A stretch of 64,000 nucleotides of DNA from an uncultured Microbacterium sp. GTDB taxonomy: Bacteria; Actinomycetota; Actinomycetes; Actinomycetales; Microbacteriaceae. The notes below the pieces were generated by a model that ran no database searches, was not told where the DNA came from, and worked only from the letters and a program-made list of their open reading frames with translations. Made by a program: the position numbers and the translations under genes. Location of the stretch: the NCBI RefSeq assembly GCF_947489255.1, contig NZ_CANLCY010000001.1, positions 248,001 to 312,000 of the forward strand. Direction: 5' to 3'. Below, piece by piece: positions 25,372-34,834 of this stretch; position 1 is the first letter of the stretch, and the number at the start of each line of letters is the position of its first letter.

Positions 25372-26226
25372 ATGCGACACAGCGCGTCACCGTCGTCCGC
25401 CGACGCCGTCCCGGCCTCGCCGGGTGCCCGCGGCGCCACCCGGGCACGCCGCGAACGCATCGTCGCCATGGTGCAGTCGGGCGAGACGGCGGTCGAGAGC
25501 CTCAGCGCCGTCCTCGCCGTCTCGCCGTCGACGATCCGGCGCGACTTGGCCGAGCTGCGACGCGACGGGCGCATCACCCGCACCTACGGCGGAGCCCTGC
25601 TCACGGGCCACGGACACGAGACCACGGTCGACGAACGCGACGGCCAGGCGTGGGAGCAGAAGCACGCGATCGCCCGGCGCGCCCTCGAACTCGTCGCCGA
25701 CGGCGACACCGTCTTCCTCGACGGCGGCACCACGGTCGGTCAGCTCGTGCCCGGGCTGACGTCGTTCCGCAATCTGACGGTCATCACGAACTCCCTGACC
25801 GAGCTGCCCACGCTCATGGAGGCGCCGTTCACGGTGATCTTCCTCGGCGGTGAACTGCGCCGACCGAGCCAGAGCACGGTGGGACCGCTTTCCGAGGAGG
25901 CGCTGCGCCGGGTGAGCGCCGACCACGCGTTCCTCGGGGCCGACGGCATCGTCGCGGGCCGCGGCATCTGCGAAGCCGACCTGACGCAGACGATCATCAA
26001 GGAGTCGATGTCGCGCAACGCCCTGCGCACGCACGTGCTCGCCGACTCGTCCAAGCTCGGCAACGCGCCCTTCACGGCATGGGCCGTGTTGTCCGGGGGC
26101 TACACGCTCATCACCGACGACGGGGCCTCGCCCGAGCAGCTGCGTCCGTTCGAGCAGGACTCCGGCGTCGAGGTGATCGTCGTGCCCGCCGGTGCGGCGA
26201 AGCGACCCACCGGCCCCTCCGTCTGA
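25372..26226 (+). CDS. DeoR-family sugar-phosphate-responsive regulator
   Basis: A 284-aa regulator: an N-terminal DeoR helix-turn-helix (RRERIVAMVQSGETAVESLSAVLAVSPSTIRRDLAELRRDG, about residues 25-65), then a DeoRC sensor domain with DGGTTVGQLVPGL, GPLSEEALRRVSADHAFLGADG and the LADSSKLG segment that binds sugar phosphates. It lies 10 bp after pdxA2 and closes the operon, so it probably autoregulates. The palindromic operator at 19136-19148 is its most likely target. An Ala/Pro/Ser-rich 20-residue leader precedes the DNA-binding domain; the true start could be a few codons later. Confidence 0.87.
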   Translation: MRHSASPSSADAVPASPGARGATRARRERIVAMVQSGETAVESLSAVLAVSPSTIRRDLAELRRDGRITRTYGGALLTGHGHETTVDERDGQAWEQKHAIARRALELVADGDTVFLDGGTTVGQLVPGLTSFRNLTVITNSLTELPTLMEAPFTVIFLGGELRRPSQSTVGPLSEEALRRVSADHAFLGADGIVAGRGICEADLTQTIIKESMSRNALRTHVLADSSKLGNAPFTAWAVLSGGYTLITDDGASPEQLRPFEQDSGVEVIVVPAGAAKRPTGPSV

Positions 26227-26434
26227 GCGGCGTGACGGGGGATCCCCGTTCCGCCGCGGTCCGAGCCGCATCGCGAGCCTCGGCCTCCCGTCCTCCGTGC
26301 TTCACGGTCGGGGGACAGCCCCCGCCCATCCGAGGCGTCGCGCTGGTGATCGCATCGGCGCGCCCGTCGGACGCGCCTCGGGCCGGGCTGCACCGCCGGG
26401 GCCCGGCACCCCGCCCGCCCGTCGGTGCGACGAC

Positions 26435-26484
26435 GACGCCCCCGGCCACCGCGGAACGGGTATTCCGCGGCAGCCGGGGGCGTC
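26435..26484. terminator. Strong bidirectional terminator hairpin
   Basis: A 50-bp near-perfect hairpin: the 12-bp arm GACGCCCCCGGC pairs with GCCGGGGGCGTC, then a CA/CA mismatch, then an 8-bp stem CCGCGGAA/TTCCGCGG and a 6-nt loop. It sits in the 268-bp gap between the convergent DeoR gene and the FrcK-like gene, 11 bp from the stop codon of the latter. It can terminate from both sides. There is no U-tract, usual for high-GC actinobacteria. The remainder of the gap (26227-26434) shows no feature. Confidence 0.85.
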
Positions 26485-26494
26485 CTCGCCTCGG

Positions 26495-27154
26495 TCAGTC
26501 GACGAGACGGATCACGCGATCGGCGTGGCGCGCGGTCGAGTGGATGAGGTCGGCGTTGATCTGGTCCGAACCGAGGGTCCAGAACCGCGCGTCGTCGATG
26601 GATTTCCCGAATGCCTGATGGCGCCGGATGAGGCGCTCGTGGCGCAGGTCCTCCGCCGGGGCGAGGAACCAGACGGCATCCACGGCCGCCCGGGCCTTCG
26701 GCCACGCGTCCTTGTCGAGCAGGAGGTAGTTGCCCTCCGTGACGACCAGGGGCGTTTCGGGACGGATGCCGATGCTCGAGCCGATCGGCTCCTCGATCTC
26801 GCGCCGGAAGACCGGGGCGTAGATGACGGCATCCGTCGGCTTCTGCGCGTGGATGCGCTCGATCAGGTGGGCGTAGCCGTCGTCGTCGAAGGTGTCGTGA
26901 GCACCTTTGCGATCACGTCGTCCGAGCGCGAGAAGGACCTCGTTCGCGAGGTGGAAACCGTCCATCGGGACGAGGACGGCGCTCTCGGAGCCCAGGGCGT
27001 CCACGATGTGCGCCGCCACCGTCGACTTGCCGGCTCCCGGAGCGCCGGTGAAGCCGAGGATGCGGCGCGTTCCGGGCACGGCGAGCGAGCGGGCCTGGGC
27101 GACGACCTCGTCGAGGGTGAGCTCTTCGACGGTCGGGGTGAAGGGCGTGGTCAT
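26495..27154 (-). CDS. FrcK-like P-loop kinase (uridine/pantothenate kinase family)
   Basis: A 219-aa P-loop kinase: Walker A GAPGAGKST (about residues 36-44), VPMDGFHLAN, DTFDDDGY and YAPVFRREIEEPIGSSI, a pattern shared by the pantothenate kinase/uridine kinase group and by FrcK, encoded with the fructose importer frcBCA in rhizobia. Its substrate is not established in the family. The ATG overlaps the PfkB stop by 4 nt, making it the last gene of the import operon and 11 bp before the terminator hairpin. Confidence 0.8.
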   Translation of the reverse strand: MTTPFTPTVEELTLDEVVAQARSLAVPGTRRILGFTGAPGAGKSTVAAHIVDALGSESAVLVPMDGFHLANEVLLALGRRDRKGAHDTFDDDGYAHLIERIHAQKPTDAVIYAPVFRREIEEPIGSSIGIRPETPLVVTEGNYLLLDKDAWPKARAAVDAVWFLAPAEDLRHERLIRRHQAFGKSIDDARFWTLGSDQINADLIHSTARHADRVIRLVD

Positions 27155-28113
27155 GGTCGAACCTGTTTCTCGGCCTCGGAGGATGACGGGCCGGACGGAG
27201 AGGGGGCGGAGAGGGAGGGGGCGGCGGTCGACGGGGTGCCGAGGGTGGCGAGCCACTCCCGGGGTCCCATCGTCGCCACTCGCCGCCCGGCGATGCGGGC
27301 GGCGAAGGCGATGCGCTCGCGGATGTCGGTGTCGGCGGCGGCGACGGCGAACGCGTAGGCGCCGTGGAAGACGTCGCCGGCCCCGAGCGTATCGACCGCG
27401 TCCACGGGCGGCACCTCGACCTGGCCCGCAGACCGGTCGCGCTCCGCGTAGTCGACGGCGCCCGCTCCGTGGGTCGTCACGACCACACCGACCCGGCGGC
27501 GCAGCTCCTGCGCGCTGCCGTCGGCGGTGTCGGTGCCGGGCATGCGGAAGTCGTCCGAACAGAGCATGTGCGGATCGAGGTCGATCAGATCGTCCATCAC
27601 CGGTTTCCACCGTCCGGCGTCGACGACGACCGGCACACCGACCGTTCGCGCGGCTCCGGCGACGGCTACCGCGAGGGCGGGGTGGTGCCCATCGATCAGC
27701 ACGACGTCGGCGTCCCCGACGAGAGCCTGCGCGTCGGCCTGCGCGGGGGCGGCGACGTTCGCGCCGGTCGCGTCGATCGACACCACGCTGCGCTGAGCTT
27801 CGGCGGGGTTGACGCTGACGGCCGACACCGCCGCGCGATCCCGGTCATCGGGCGTCAGATCGACGATCCGCACACCGTGACCCTCGAGGTCTGCGACGAT
27901 GACCTCCGCGACCGGGCCGCGCCCGATCGCCGTGACCAGGGTCGCCTCCCCGCCCAGCGCGGCGAAGGTCACCGCCGCGTTCGCCGCAGGTCCCCCTGCC
28001 GCGAGGAACTGCGCCGTGGCGGTGACCTTCTCGTTCGGCGCCGGAGCGCGGTCCACGACGTGGACCACGTCCAGCGTCGTCAGTCCGACGAAGACGCCTC
28101 GCGGCTCAGACAC
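27151..28113 (-). CDS. PfkB-family carbohydrate kinase
   Basis: A 320-aa ribokinase-fold kinase. PfkB signature 1 is near AAGGPAANAAVTFAALGG (residues 38-55), signature 2 is DTLGAGDVFHGAYAFA with the catalytic Asp at GAGD. The start used is the GTG at 28113, which overlaps the FrcA stop by 8 nt; a GTG 12 codons upstream is an alternative. In this operon it probably phosphorylates the hexose or pentose brought in by FrcBCA, preparing it for the class II aldolase encoded at 32300. Confidence 0.88.
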   Translation of the reverse strand: MSEPRGVFVGLTTLDVVHVVDRAPAPNEKVTATAQFLAAGGPAANAAVTFAALGGEATLVTAIGRGPVAEVIVADLEGHGVRIVDLTPDDRDRAAVSAVSVNPAEAQRSVVSIDATGANVAAPAQADAQALVGDADVVLIDGHHPALAVAVAGAARTVGVPVVVDAGRWKPVMDDLIDLDPHMLCSDDFRMPGTDTADGSAQELRRRVGVVVTTHGAGAVDYAERDRSAGQVEVPPVDAVDTLGAGDVFHGAYAFAVAAADTDIRERIAFAARIAGRRVATMGPREWLATLGTPSTAAPSLSAPSPSGPSSSEAEKQVRP

Positions 28114-28915
28114 GTCCCGCGCGCTCGTCGTCGGTGGGCCGCTCGGCACCGGTCATCAGGGCGACGACCTCCGACATGCTGCGCTGCTTCGGATCGACCA
28201 CGCCCGCCCGCTGGCCGAGGCGGTGCACGTGGATGCGATCCGCGATCTCGAACACGTGCGGCATGTCGTGACTGATGAGGATCACGGGGATGCCACGGTC
28301 CTTGATCGAGCGGATGAGGTCGATGACCTGTCCGGACTCCTTGACGCCGAGAGCGGCCGTCGGCTCGTCCATGATGATGACGCCGCGGCCGAAGGCGGCG
28401 GCGCGGACGACGGCGACGCCCTGTCGCTGACCTCCGGACAACGTCTCGACGGCCTGGTTGACGGACTTGATCCCGATCTTCAGATCGGCCAGGTGCGCCG
28501 ACGACTCCTTGCGCATCCGCGGCATGTCGAGCTGGCGGAACAGCGACCCCCGGATGCCCTTGCGCCGCACCTCGCGGCCGAGGAACACGTTCGAGGCGAT
28601 GTCGAGCGCCGGGATGACCGCGAGGTCCTGGTAGACCGTCTCGATGCCCTTGGCCCGGGCGTCGCGGGTGTTGTGGAACACCACGCGCTCGCCGTTCATG
28701 CGGATCTCTCCGGCGTCGGGGACGATGGCGCCCGCGAGGGCCTTGATGAGGCTCGACTTGCCGGCGCCGTTGTCGCCGACGACCGCGAGGATCTCGCCGT
28801 GACGCAGCTCGAAGTCCGCTCCGTTGATGGCGGTGACGCTGCCGTACCGCTTGACGAGGCCGCGCGCCTCGAGCGCGTACGGCGAGGGGGTCTTCCCCTG
28901 TGCAGAACCGGTCAT
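28106..28915 (-). CDS. frcA: Sugar ABC transporter ATPase (FrcA-like)
   Basis: A 269-aa single-module ATPase, unlike the two-module RbsA/XylG proteins, which points to the FrcA type. Walker A is GDNGAGKSS, the signature LSGGQRQGVAVVRAA, Walker B VIIMDEPTAALGV and the switch His is in LISHDMPH. It powers the FrcB/FrcC importer. The ATG overlaps the permease stop (ATGA) at 28912-28915. Confidence 0.9.
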   Translation of the reverse strand: MTGSAQGKTPSPYALEARGLVKRYGSVTAINGADFELRHGEILAVVGDNGAGKSSLIKALAGAIVPDAGEIRMNGERVVFHNTRDARAKGIETVYQDLAVIPALDIASNVFLGREVRRKGIRGSLFRQLDMPRMRKESSAHLADLKIGIKSVNQAVETLSGGQRQGVAVVRAAAFGRGVIIMDEPTAALGVKESGQVIDLIRSIKDRGIPVILISHDMPHVFEIADRIHVHRLGQRAGVVDPKQRSMSEVVALMTGAERPTDDERAGRV

Positions 28916-29910
28916 GAGGTCCTCCTACGTGCGAACTGGTCGACGGCGACGGCGATGATGACCAGGATTCCGGTGGCGATGTTCTGGTAGAGGCTGTCGA
29001 CACCGGCCTGGGTGAGGCCGTTGCGCAGCACGCCGACGATGAGCGTTCCGATGAGCGTTCCGATGACGCTGCCGCGTCCGCCGAAGAGGCTCGTTCCGCC
29101 GATCACCACGGCCGTGATGGTCTCGAGGTTGGCGTTCTGGTAGGCGTTCGGGTCGGCATTGGGGATGCGCCCGAGGGCGGCCCACGCGGCGATCATGGCG
29201 ATGATGCCGGTGACGAGGTAGACCGAGAAGAGCGTGCGGTCGGACTTGATGCCCGACAGCTTCGCGGCGGTCATGTTGCCGCCGACGGCGTAGACGTGCT
29301 TGCCCCACGCGGTCTGCGAGAGCGCGTACCAGACCAGCGCGTAGACCAGCAGCATCGCCACGACGCCGTAGGTGGTGGAGAAGGAGCCGATGCGGAACGA
29401 CGTGCCGAGGAAGGTCAGCGGACCTTCGGGCACCTGGTAGGTCTGCGAGCCCGCGAACAGACGTGTCGCCGCTTGGATGGCGGTGAACGTGCCGAGCGTC
29501 ACGATGAACGGGGGCAGGCGCAGGACGGTCACCAGACCGCCGTTGACGGCGCCGAGCGCCATGCACACCAGCAGGGTGGCGCCGAGGGCGACGAAGGGGC
29601 CGGTGGTGCCGAGGGCCTGGGCGGCGACGAGGGTGCCGAGCACCGCGACGGAACCGATCGACAGGTCGATGCCCGACGTCAGGATGATGAGCGTCTGGCC
29701 GACGGCGAGGATGCCGACGACCACCGACTGCTGAAGGATCAGCGAGACGTTGTTCGGGTTGAGGAAGGTCGGGGTGATGATGCTGAAGATGAGGATGGCC
29801 AGCAGGAGCGCGCCGATGGGGCCCAGCAGGGGCTCGCGGATGACGCGCTCGAGCAGTGAGCGCGACTTCTGCCCCGGGGTGACGACCGCAGAGGTCGGGG
29901 TGGAGTTCAT
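28912..29910 (-). CDS. frcC: Sugar ABC transporter permease (FrcC/RbsC-like)
   Basis: A 332-aa BPD_transp_2-family permease with about ten hydrophobic segments and the family motif GQTLIILTSGIDLSIGSVAVLG (about residues 70-91), plus the loop GGTSLFGGRGSVIGTLIG. The ATG at 29910 is chosen because GAAGGAC lies 4 nt upstream, 27 codons inside the longest open frame. It imports a monosaccharide with FrcB and FrcA. Confidence 0.9.
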   Translation of the reverse strand: MNSTPTSAVVTPGQKSRSLLERVIREPLLGPIGALLLAILIFSIITPTFLNPNNVSLILQQSVVVGILAVGQTLIILTSGIDLSIGSVAVLGTLVAAQALGTTGPFVALGATLLVCMALGAVNGGLVTVLRLPPFIVTLGTFTAIQAATRLFAGSQTYQVPEGPLTFLGTSFRIGSFSTTYGVVAMLLVYALVWYALSQTAWGKHVYAVGGNMTAAKLSGIKSDRTLFSVYLVTGIIAMIAAWAALGRIPNADPNAYQNANLETITAVVIGGTSLFGGRGSVIGTLIGTLIVGVLRNGLTQAGVDSLYQNIATGILVIIAVAVDQFARRRTS

Positions 29911-30014
29911 GATGTCCTTCACGTGTCGAACGTGGCTGTTAAGGGGGAACGTGGCCAGGGGGCGATCAGCGCAGGCGATCGCCCCCGGCACGTGTGCTCG
30001 TCAGCGGAGGCCGA

Positions 30015-31025
30015 TCAGCCCCAGCAGTTCTCGGCTCCCCAGGTGGTGTCCTTCGACTCGACGCCGTCGACGGGCTTGTCGGTGACCAGCTGCGACCCGG
30101 TGTCGTTGAAGCCGGACGGCTTGGTGCCGTCCTTGGCGTACTGCACGACCGCCTGCACGCCCTGCTCGGCCATCTTGGCCGGGAACTGCAGGACCGTCGC
30201 GCCGATGATGCCCTTCTTCACGTTCTCGATACCCGTGCAGCTGCCGTCGATCGAGCCGATCGTGACCTGGTCGGTGAGACCTGCCGACTTGATGGCCTCG
30301 TAGCCGCCGGCTGCGGCGGGCTCGTTGATCGTGTAGAGGGCGTTGATCCCCGGCGCGCGCTGGAGGAGGTTCTCCATCGCGGTCTGCGCCTTGGTCTGGT
30401 CGCCGTTGGTGTCGGCCTGGCCGACGATCTCGCTCGATCCCTCGGTGATGCCCGCGCCCTCGAGGAAGCCGTCGTGACGGAAGGTGTCGACGGTGCCGCC
30501 GGGGGTGCCGTCGAGCATCGCGAGCTGAGGGGTCTTGTCGCCGAGGGCGGCACGCACCCACTTGCCCTGCAGGACGCCGGCCTGCTTGTTGTCGGTCGCG
30601 AAGGTCGCGTCGACCGCGTCCTCCGGGTCGGTCGCGGTGTCGAGCGCGATGACGATGACGCCCGCGTCGCGCGCCTGCTTGATCGCGTTCAGGATGCCGG
30701 ACGACGAGTTGGGCGTGATGAGGATGCCCTTCACGCCCTGACCGACGAGGTTCTCGATCGCGGCGACCTGACCCTCGTTGTCGCCGTCGAAGGCGCCGGC
30801 GAGGGCGATGAGCTCGGCACCCTCGGACTCCGCGGCGGCCTTCGCCGACTCGCGGATCTTGACGAAGAAGGGGTTGGAATCGGTCTTGGTGACGACGCCG
30901 ATCTTGATGGCGTCGCCGCCACCCGAACCACCGCTGCCGGAACCGCCGCTGCAGGCGGTGAAGATCATGGAACCGGCGATGACGGCGGCTCCGAGCGCCA
31001 CCATCCTCTTGGATCGCTTGAACAT
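30015..31025 (-). CDS. frcB: Sugar ABC transporter substrate-binding lipoprotein (FrcB-like)
   Basis: A 336-aa periplasmic-binding-protein-like I family receptor with a lipoprotein signal ending MIFTAC (Cys25) and a Gly/Ser linker. Internal phrases (NPFFVKIRESAKAAAESEGAELIALAG, ITPNSSSGILNAIKQARDAGVIVIALDTATDPEDAVDATFATDN) match FrcB/RbsB-type fructose or ribose receptors. AGGGAG lies 7 nt before the ATG. The 104 bp to the permease suggest moderate uncoupling, usual where the receptor is made in excess. First gene of the import operon, behind the LacI operator region. Confidence 0.9.
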   Translation of the reverse strand: MFKRSKRMVALGAAVIAGSMIFTACSGGSGSGGSGGGDAIKIGVVTKTDSNPFFVKIRESAKAAAESEGAELIALAGAFDGDNEGQVAAIENLVGQGVKGILITPNSSSGILNAIKQARDAGVIVIALDTATDPEDAVDATFATDNKQAGVLQGKWVRAALGDKTPQLAMLDGTPGGTVDTFRHDGFLEGAGITEGSSEIVGQADTNGDQTKAQTAMENLLQRAPGINALYTINEPAAAGGYEAIKSAGLTDQVTIGSIDGSCTGIENVKKGIIGATVLQFPAKMAEQGVQAVVQYAKDGTKPSGFNDTGSQLVTDKPVDGVESKDTTWGAENCWG

Positions 31026-31076
31026 CTCGGGACTCCCTTGGCCTCTGTGAACCGGGCAACTTTGTCCGGCTCGGCT

Positions 31077-31137
31077 ACCGTAAGGCCGCGCAAGGGCTTG
31101 CGCAAGCGCTTGCTATTTATTTCTCCCCGGCTATCGT
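31077..31137. promoter_or_regulatory. Divergent promoters with two overlapping LacI-type operators
   Basis: Two palindromes adjoin: GCGCAAG-GG-CTTGCGC (31088-31103) and GCAAGCGCTTGC (31102-31113). On the minus strand TTGCGC (31105-31100), 17 bp and TACGGT (31082-31077) form the frcB promoter with its -35 inside the operators. On the plus strand TTGCTA (31110-31115), 16 bp and TATCGT (31132-31137) could serve the lacI gene. One repressor would thus switch both operons. The nearby LacI-family protein is the obvious ligand. Confidence 0.75.
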
Positions 31138-31222
31138 GGGCGGTACGGTTGGGCGGATCCCGCCGAGCAGCACACCCGGTGTCAGGCGCTCGGGACGGAT
31201 TCGAAGACGATGGAGTTACCCG

Positions 31223-32224
31223 ATGGCAACCATGGACGATGTCGCCGCGCGTGCCGGCGTCTCGGGGACGACGGTCTCGCACGTTCTCAACGGCACGCGC
31301 TATGTGAGCGACGCCACACGGGCGAAGGTCGAGGCGGCCATCGCCGAACTCGGGTACCGCCACAACATGGCCGCGCGCGCCCTCGCGGCCGGCCGCAGCC
31401 AGACCATCGGGCTGTCGATCTCCGCGCTGACCAACCCCTACTTCGGCTCCCTCGTGCACGCCATCGAGAAGCAGGTGACCGAGGCCGGCTACATGCTCGT
31501 GTCCGGTGACTCGCACGACGACGCCACCATGGAGAAACGCGTCGTGGAGTCGTTCCTCGACCGCCGGGTCGACGGCATCATCATGGCCCCCTCGGTCGGC
31601 GCGGAATATCGGACGATTCCGCAGATCACCGCCTCGAACACCCCGCTGATCCTCATCGACCGCAACGCGCCGGTCGACTGCGATCAGATCACGCCGGAGA
31701 ACATCGATTCGTCGTACCTGCTGACCCGTCACCTCCTGGAGAAGGGGCACCGTCAGGTCGCGGTCGTCACCGGTCTGGCGGGCCTCGGGTCGACCTCCGA
31801 GCGGTATCAGGGCTACGTCCGTGCCCTGGCCGACTTCGAGATCGAGGTCGACGAGACCCTCGTGCTCAACGGAGCGTCGAAGGCCGAGGTGGCGCAGGAG
31901 GCCGTCGTCCGCCGGTTCCGCGAACCGCACGGACGTCCGACCGCCCTCGTCGTGATGAACAACGCCATGTCGATCGGAGCCATCCGCGGTCTTCGTTCGC
32001 TCCACCTCGCCATCCCCGATGACGTGGCGTTCTGCGGGTACGACGACTTCGAATGGGCCGACCTGTTCGAACCCCAGCTGACCACGGTCGCTCAGAACGT
32101 CGAAGAGATGGGCTCGCGAGCCGTCGAGCTGCTGTTCCAGCGCATCTCCGGCAACGATGCTCCCGCCCGACGCCTTCAGGTGCCCACGACCTTCCGTCAC
32201 CGCCATTCGTGCGGATGCCGCTAG
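31223..32224 (+). CDS. LacI-family transcriptional regulator
   Basis: A 333-aa LacI-type repressor. The DNA-binding domain is MATMDDVAARAGVSGTTVSHVLNGTRYVSDATRAKVEAAIAELGY, with hinge helix AARALAAGRSQTIGL, then a sugar-binding core (LTNPYFGSLVHAIEKQ; MNNAMSIGAIRGL; FCGYDDFEWADLFEPQLTTVAQ). It ends in the unusual tail RHSCGCR. The ATG at 31223 follows GGAG by 7 nt; the longer open frame upstream runs through the operators and is unlikely to be translated. It should control frcBCA-pfkB-frcK and probably its own operon with the aldolase. Confidence 0.92.
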   Translation: MATMDDVAARAGVSGTTVSHVLNGTRYVSDATRAKVEAAIAELGYRHNMAARALAAGRSQTIGLSISALTNPYFGSLVHAIEKQVTEAGYMLVSGDSHDDATMEKRVVESFLDRRVDGIIMAPSVGAEYRTIPQITASNTPLILIDRNAPVDCDQITPENIDSSYLLTRHLLEKGHRQVAVVTGLAGLGSTSERYQGYVRALADFEIEVDETLVLNGASKAEVAQEAVVRRFREPHGRPTALVVMNNAMSIGAIRGLRSLHLAIPDDVAFCGYDDFEWADLFEPQLTTVAQNVEEMGSRAVELLFQRISGNDAPARRLQVPTTFRHRHSCGCR

Positions 32225-32299
32225 CGCGCGGCCGCCCCCTTCCCTCCGTGGCGCTGCCCAGCGCCCGCACCCCCGACCATCGTTTCGAAGGAGAACCCG

Positions 32300-33322
<1,023 letters not shown>

Positions 33323-33342
33323 GCGGAGGCGGGTCGGGCACC

Positions 33343-34080
33343 CTATGCCGGCGTCCGCACCGCCGCGAAGCGGTTGCGCCGCCGCAGCGTGAAGCCCAGC
33401 TTCTCGTACGCCGCGATCGCGTTCACGTTTCCCGCGGCGGCGTGCATCATCGCTCGGTCGCCGCGCTGCTGGATGTGGAAGGCCACATCGAGCACGAGAC
33501 GCGAGGCGAGCCCGTGACGCCGGTGGTCGGCATCCACCGCGACCGCGCTGATCTCGGTCCAGCCGGTGGGGTGCAGGCGCTCGCCCGCCATCGCGACGAG
33601 CCGACCCTCGCGACGGATGCCGATGTACCGGCCGAGCTCGTACGTGCGGGGCCGGAACGGGCCGGGCTGATTGCGCTCGACGATCGCGATCATGTCCGCG
33701 GCGTCGGCGGCTCCGAGCTCGATCGCCTCCTCGAAGGGGCGTGTCTGCAGGGCGTCGGTCTCGACGAGCTGCACACCCTCGCCGCCACCCAGGAACTCCC
33801 AGCCCGCCGGGAGCTCTCCCTCGTAGCCCGACAGGCCCACTTCGGCGCCGGGTCCGACGAGGTCGCGCAGGGCGTCCCACACTCCGGGCTCGTCCCACGA
33901 GCGCACGGCGACGAAGGGGGCGACGTCCTCGGGATATCGACGCACGAGATCGCCGCCGATGGCGAACGAGGCGTGCGGGCCGGCGAGGGAATGCCACGCG
34001 GCGTTGTCGAGGACGGTGGCGTCGGCGTGCGGGATGTCGAGGGCGGGAGCGGAGGTCACCGGGACACTCTGCGCCGCCAT
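33343..34080 (-). CDS. GNAT-family N-acetyltransferase (FR47-like)
   Basis: A 245-aa acetyltransferase whose C-terminal 120 residues form the GNAT fold: YIGIRREGRLVAMAGERLHPTGWTEISAVAVDADHRRHGLASRLV includes the acetyl-CoA pyrophosphate loop (RRHGLA), and NVNAIAAYEKLGFTLRRR is the last helix-strand. The N-terminal half looks like a degenerate second domain. It converges on the aldolase gene with a 20-bp gap. The substrate is unknown. No Shine-Dalgarno site is evident upstream of the chosen ATG. Confidence 0.85.
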   Translation of the reverse strand: MAAQSVPVTSAPALDIPHADATVLDNAAWHSLAGPHASFAIGGDLVRRYPEDVAPFVAVRSWDEPGVWDALRDLVGPGAEVGLSGYEGELPAGWEFLGGGEGVQLVETDALQTRPFEEAIELGAADAADMIAIVERNQPGPFRPRTYELGRYIGIRREGRLVAMAGERLHPTGWTEISAVAVDADHRRHGLASRLVLDVAFHIQQRGDRAMMHAAAGNVNAIAAYEKLGFTLRRRNRFAAVRTPA

Positions 34081-34194
34081 GGCCCGGGGTGCAAGTCGTC
34101 CGACACCGCGCGCAACGCGCGGACGATCCCGACCCGTGTTACCGGGCGTTTCCGACGCGGCCCCGGCCGTCGCGGCCCCCGACAGACTGGGATC

Positions 34195-34704
34195 ATGACC
34201 GCGGTGCAGACGACATGGACGATCGAGAACGTCGATTGGCACGATGCGCGGGCGGTCGGGCTGCGCGAGGCGATGGATGCCGAGGTCTCCCCCCGATACG
34301 CGGAGGTGTTCGCCGCATTCGACGACGAGACGGCCGCGGTGCTGGCGCGGGATTTCGCCGTCGACCCCGCCTCGATCGTCGAGACCGTGCTCCTTCTCGA
34401 CGCCGGCGGAGAGGCGGTCGGCCATGCCGCGCTGCGCGCTCTCGGCGAGGAGCTGGAGGTCAAGCGCGTCTACGTCGCCCCCCGCGCGCGGGGTACGGGG
34501 GCCAGTCGCGCGCTGATGGCGGAGCTCGAGCGCCTCGCTTCTGCTCGCGGTGCCGCTCGACTCATCCTGCAGACGGGCGACCGCCAGCCCGAGGCCATCG
34601 CGCTGTACCAGCGGATCGGCTATGCCCCGATCGAGGTCTTCGAGCCGTACGTGCGCTTCGCGGGCTCGCGCTGCTTCGCGAAGGATCTTCGCGGATCGCC
34701 CTAG
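34195..34704 (+). CDS. GNAT-family N-acetyltransferase
   Basis: A 169-aa acetyltransferase: LEVKRVYVAPRARGTGASRALMAELERLASARGAARLILQTGDRQPEAIALYQRIGY carries the GNAT acetyl-CoA loop (RARGTGASRALM) and the C-terminal beta-hairpin. It is divergent from the 33343-34080 GNAT gene across 114 bp. CAGACT ends 6 nt before the ATG and could be a leaderless -10; no ribosome site is visible. The substrate is unknown. Confidence 0.83.
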   Translation: MTAVQTTWTIENVDWHDARAVGLREAMDAEVSPRYAEVFAAFDDETAAVLARDFAVDPASIVETVLLLDAGGEAVGHAALRALGEELEVKRVYVAPRARGTGASRALMAELERLASARGAARLILQTGDRQPEAIALYQRIGYAPIEVFEPYVRFAGSRCFAKDLRGSP

Positions 34705-34834
34705 GCCGCGGCGTGGGCTGCTGTGCTCAGCAGAGCGGAGGGCCGCATCGGATTCAGGGGCGTCTGCGCGGCATCCGGTGCCGTCGTCCGAATCCGTTGC
34801 GGATCGGCGACCGTCGCGGCGAACCGCGCGTGCG

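Noticed and set aside
34705..34834. Possible terminator around CGGATTC and GAATCCG between two GNAT genes
   Set aside because: The arms are far apart and the pairing weak, so it was not listed as a feature.
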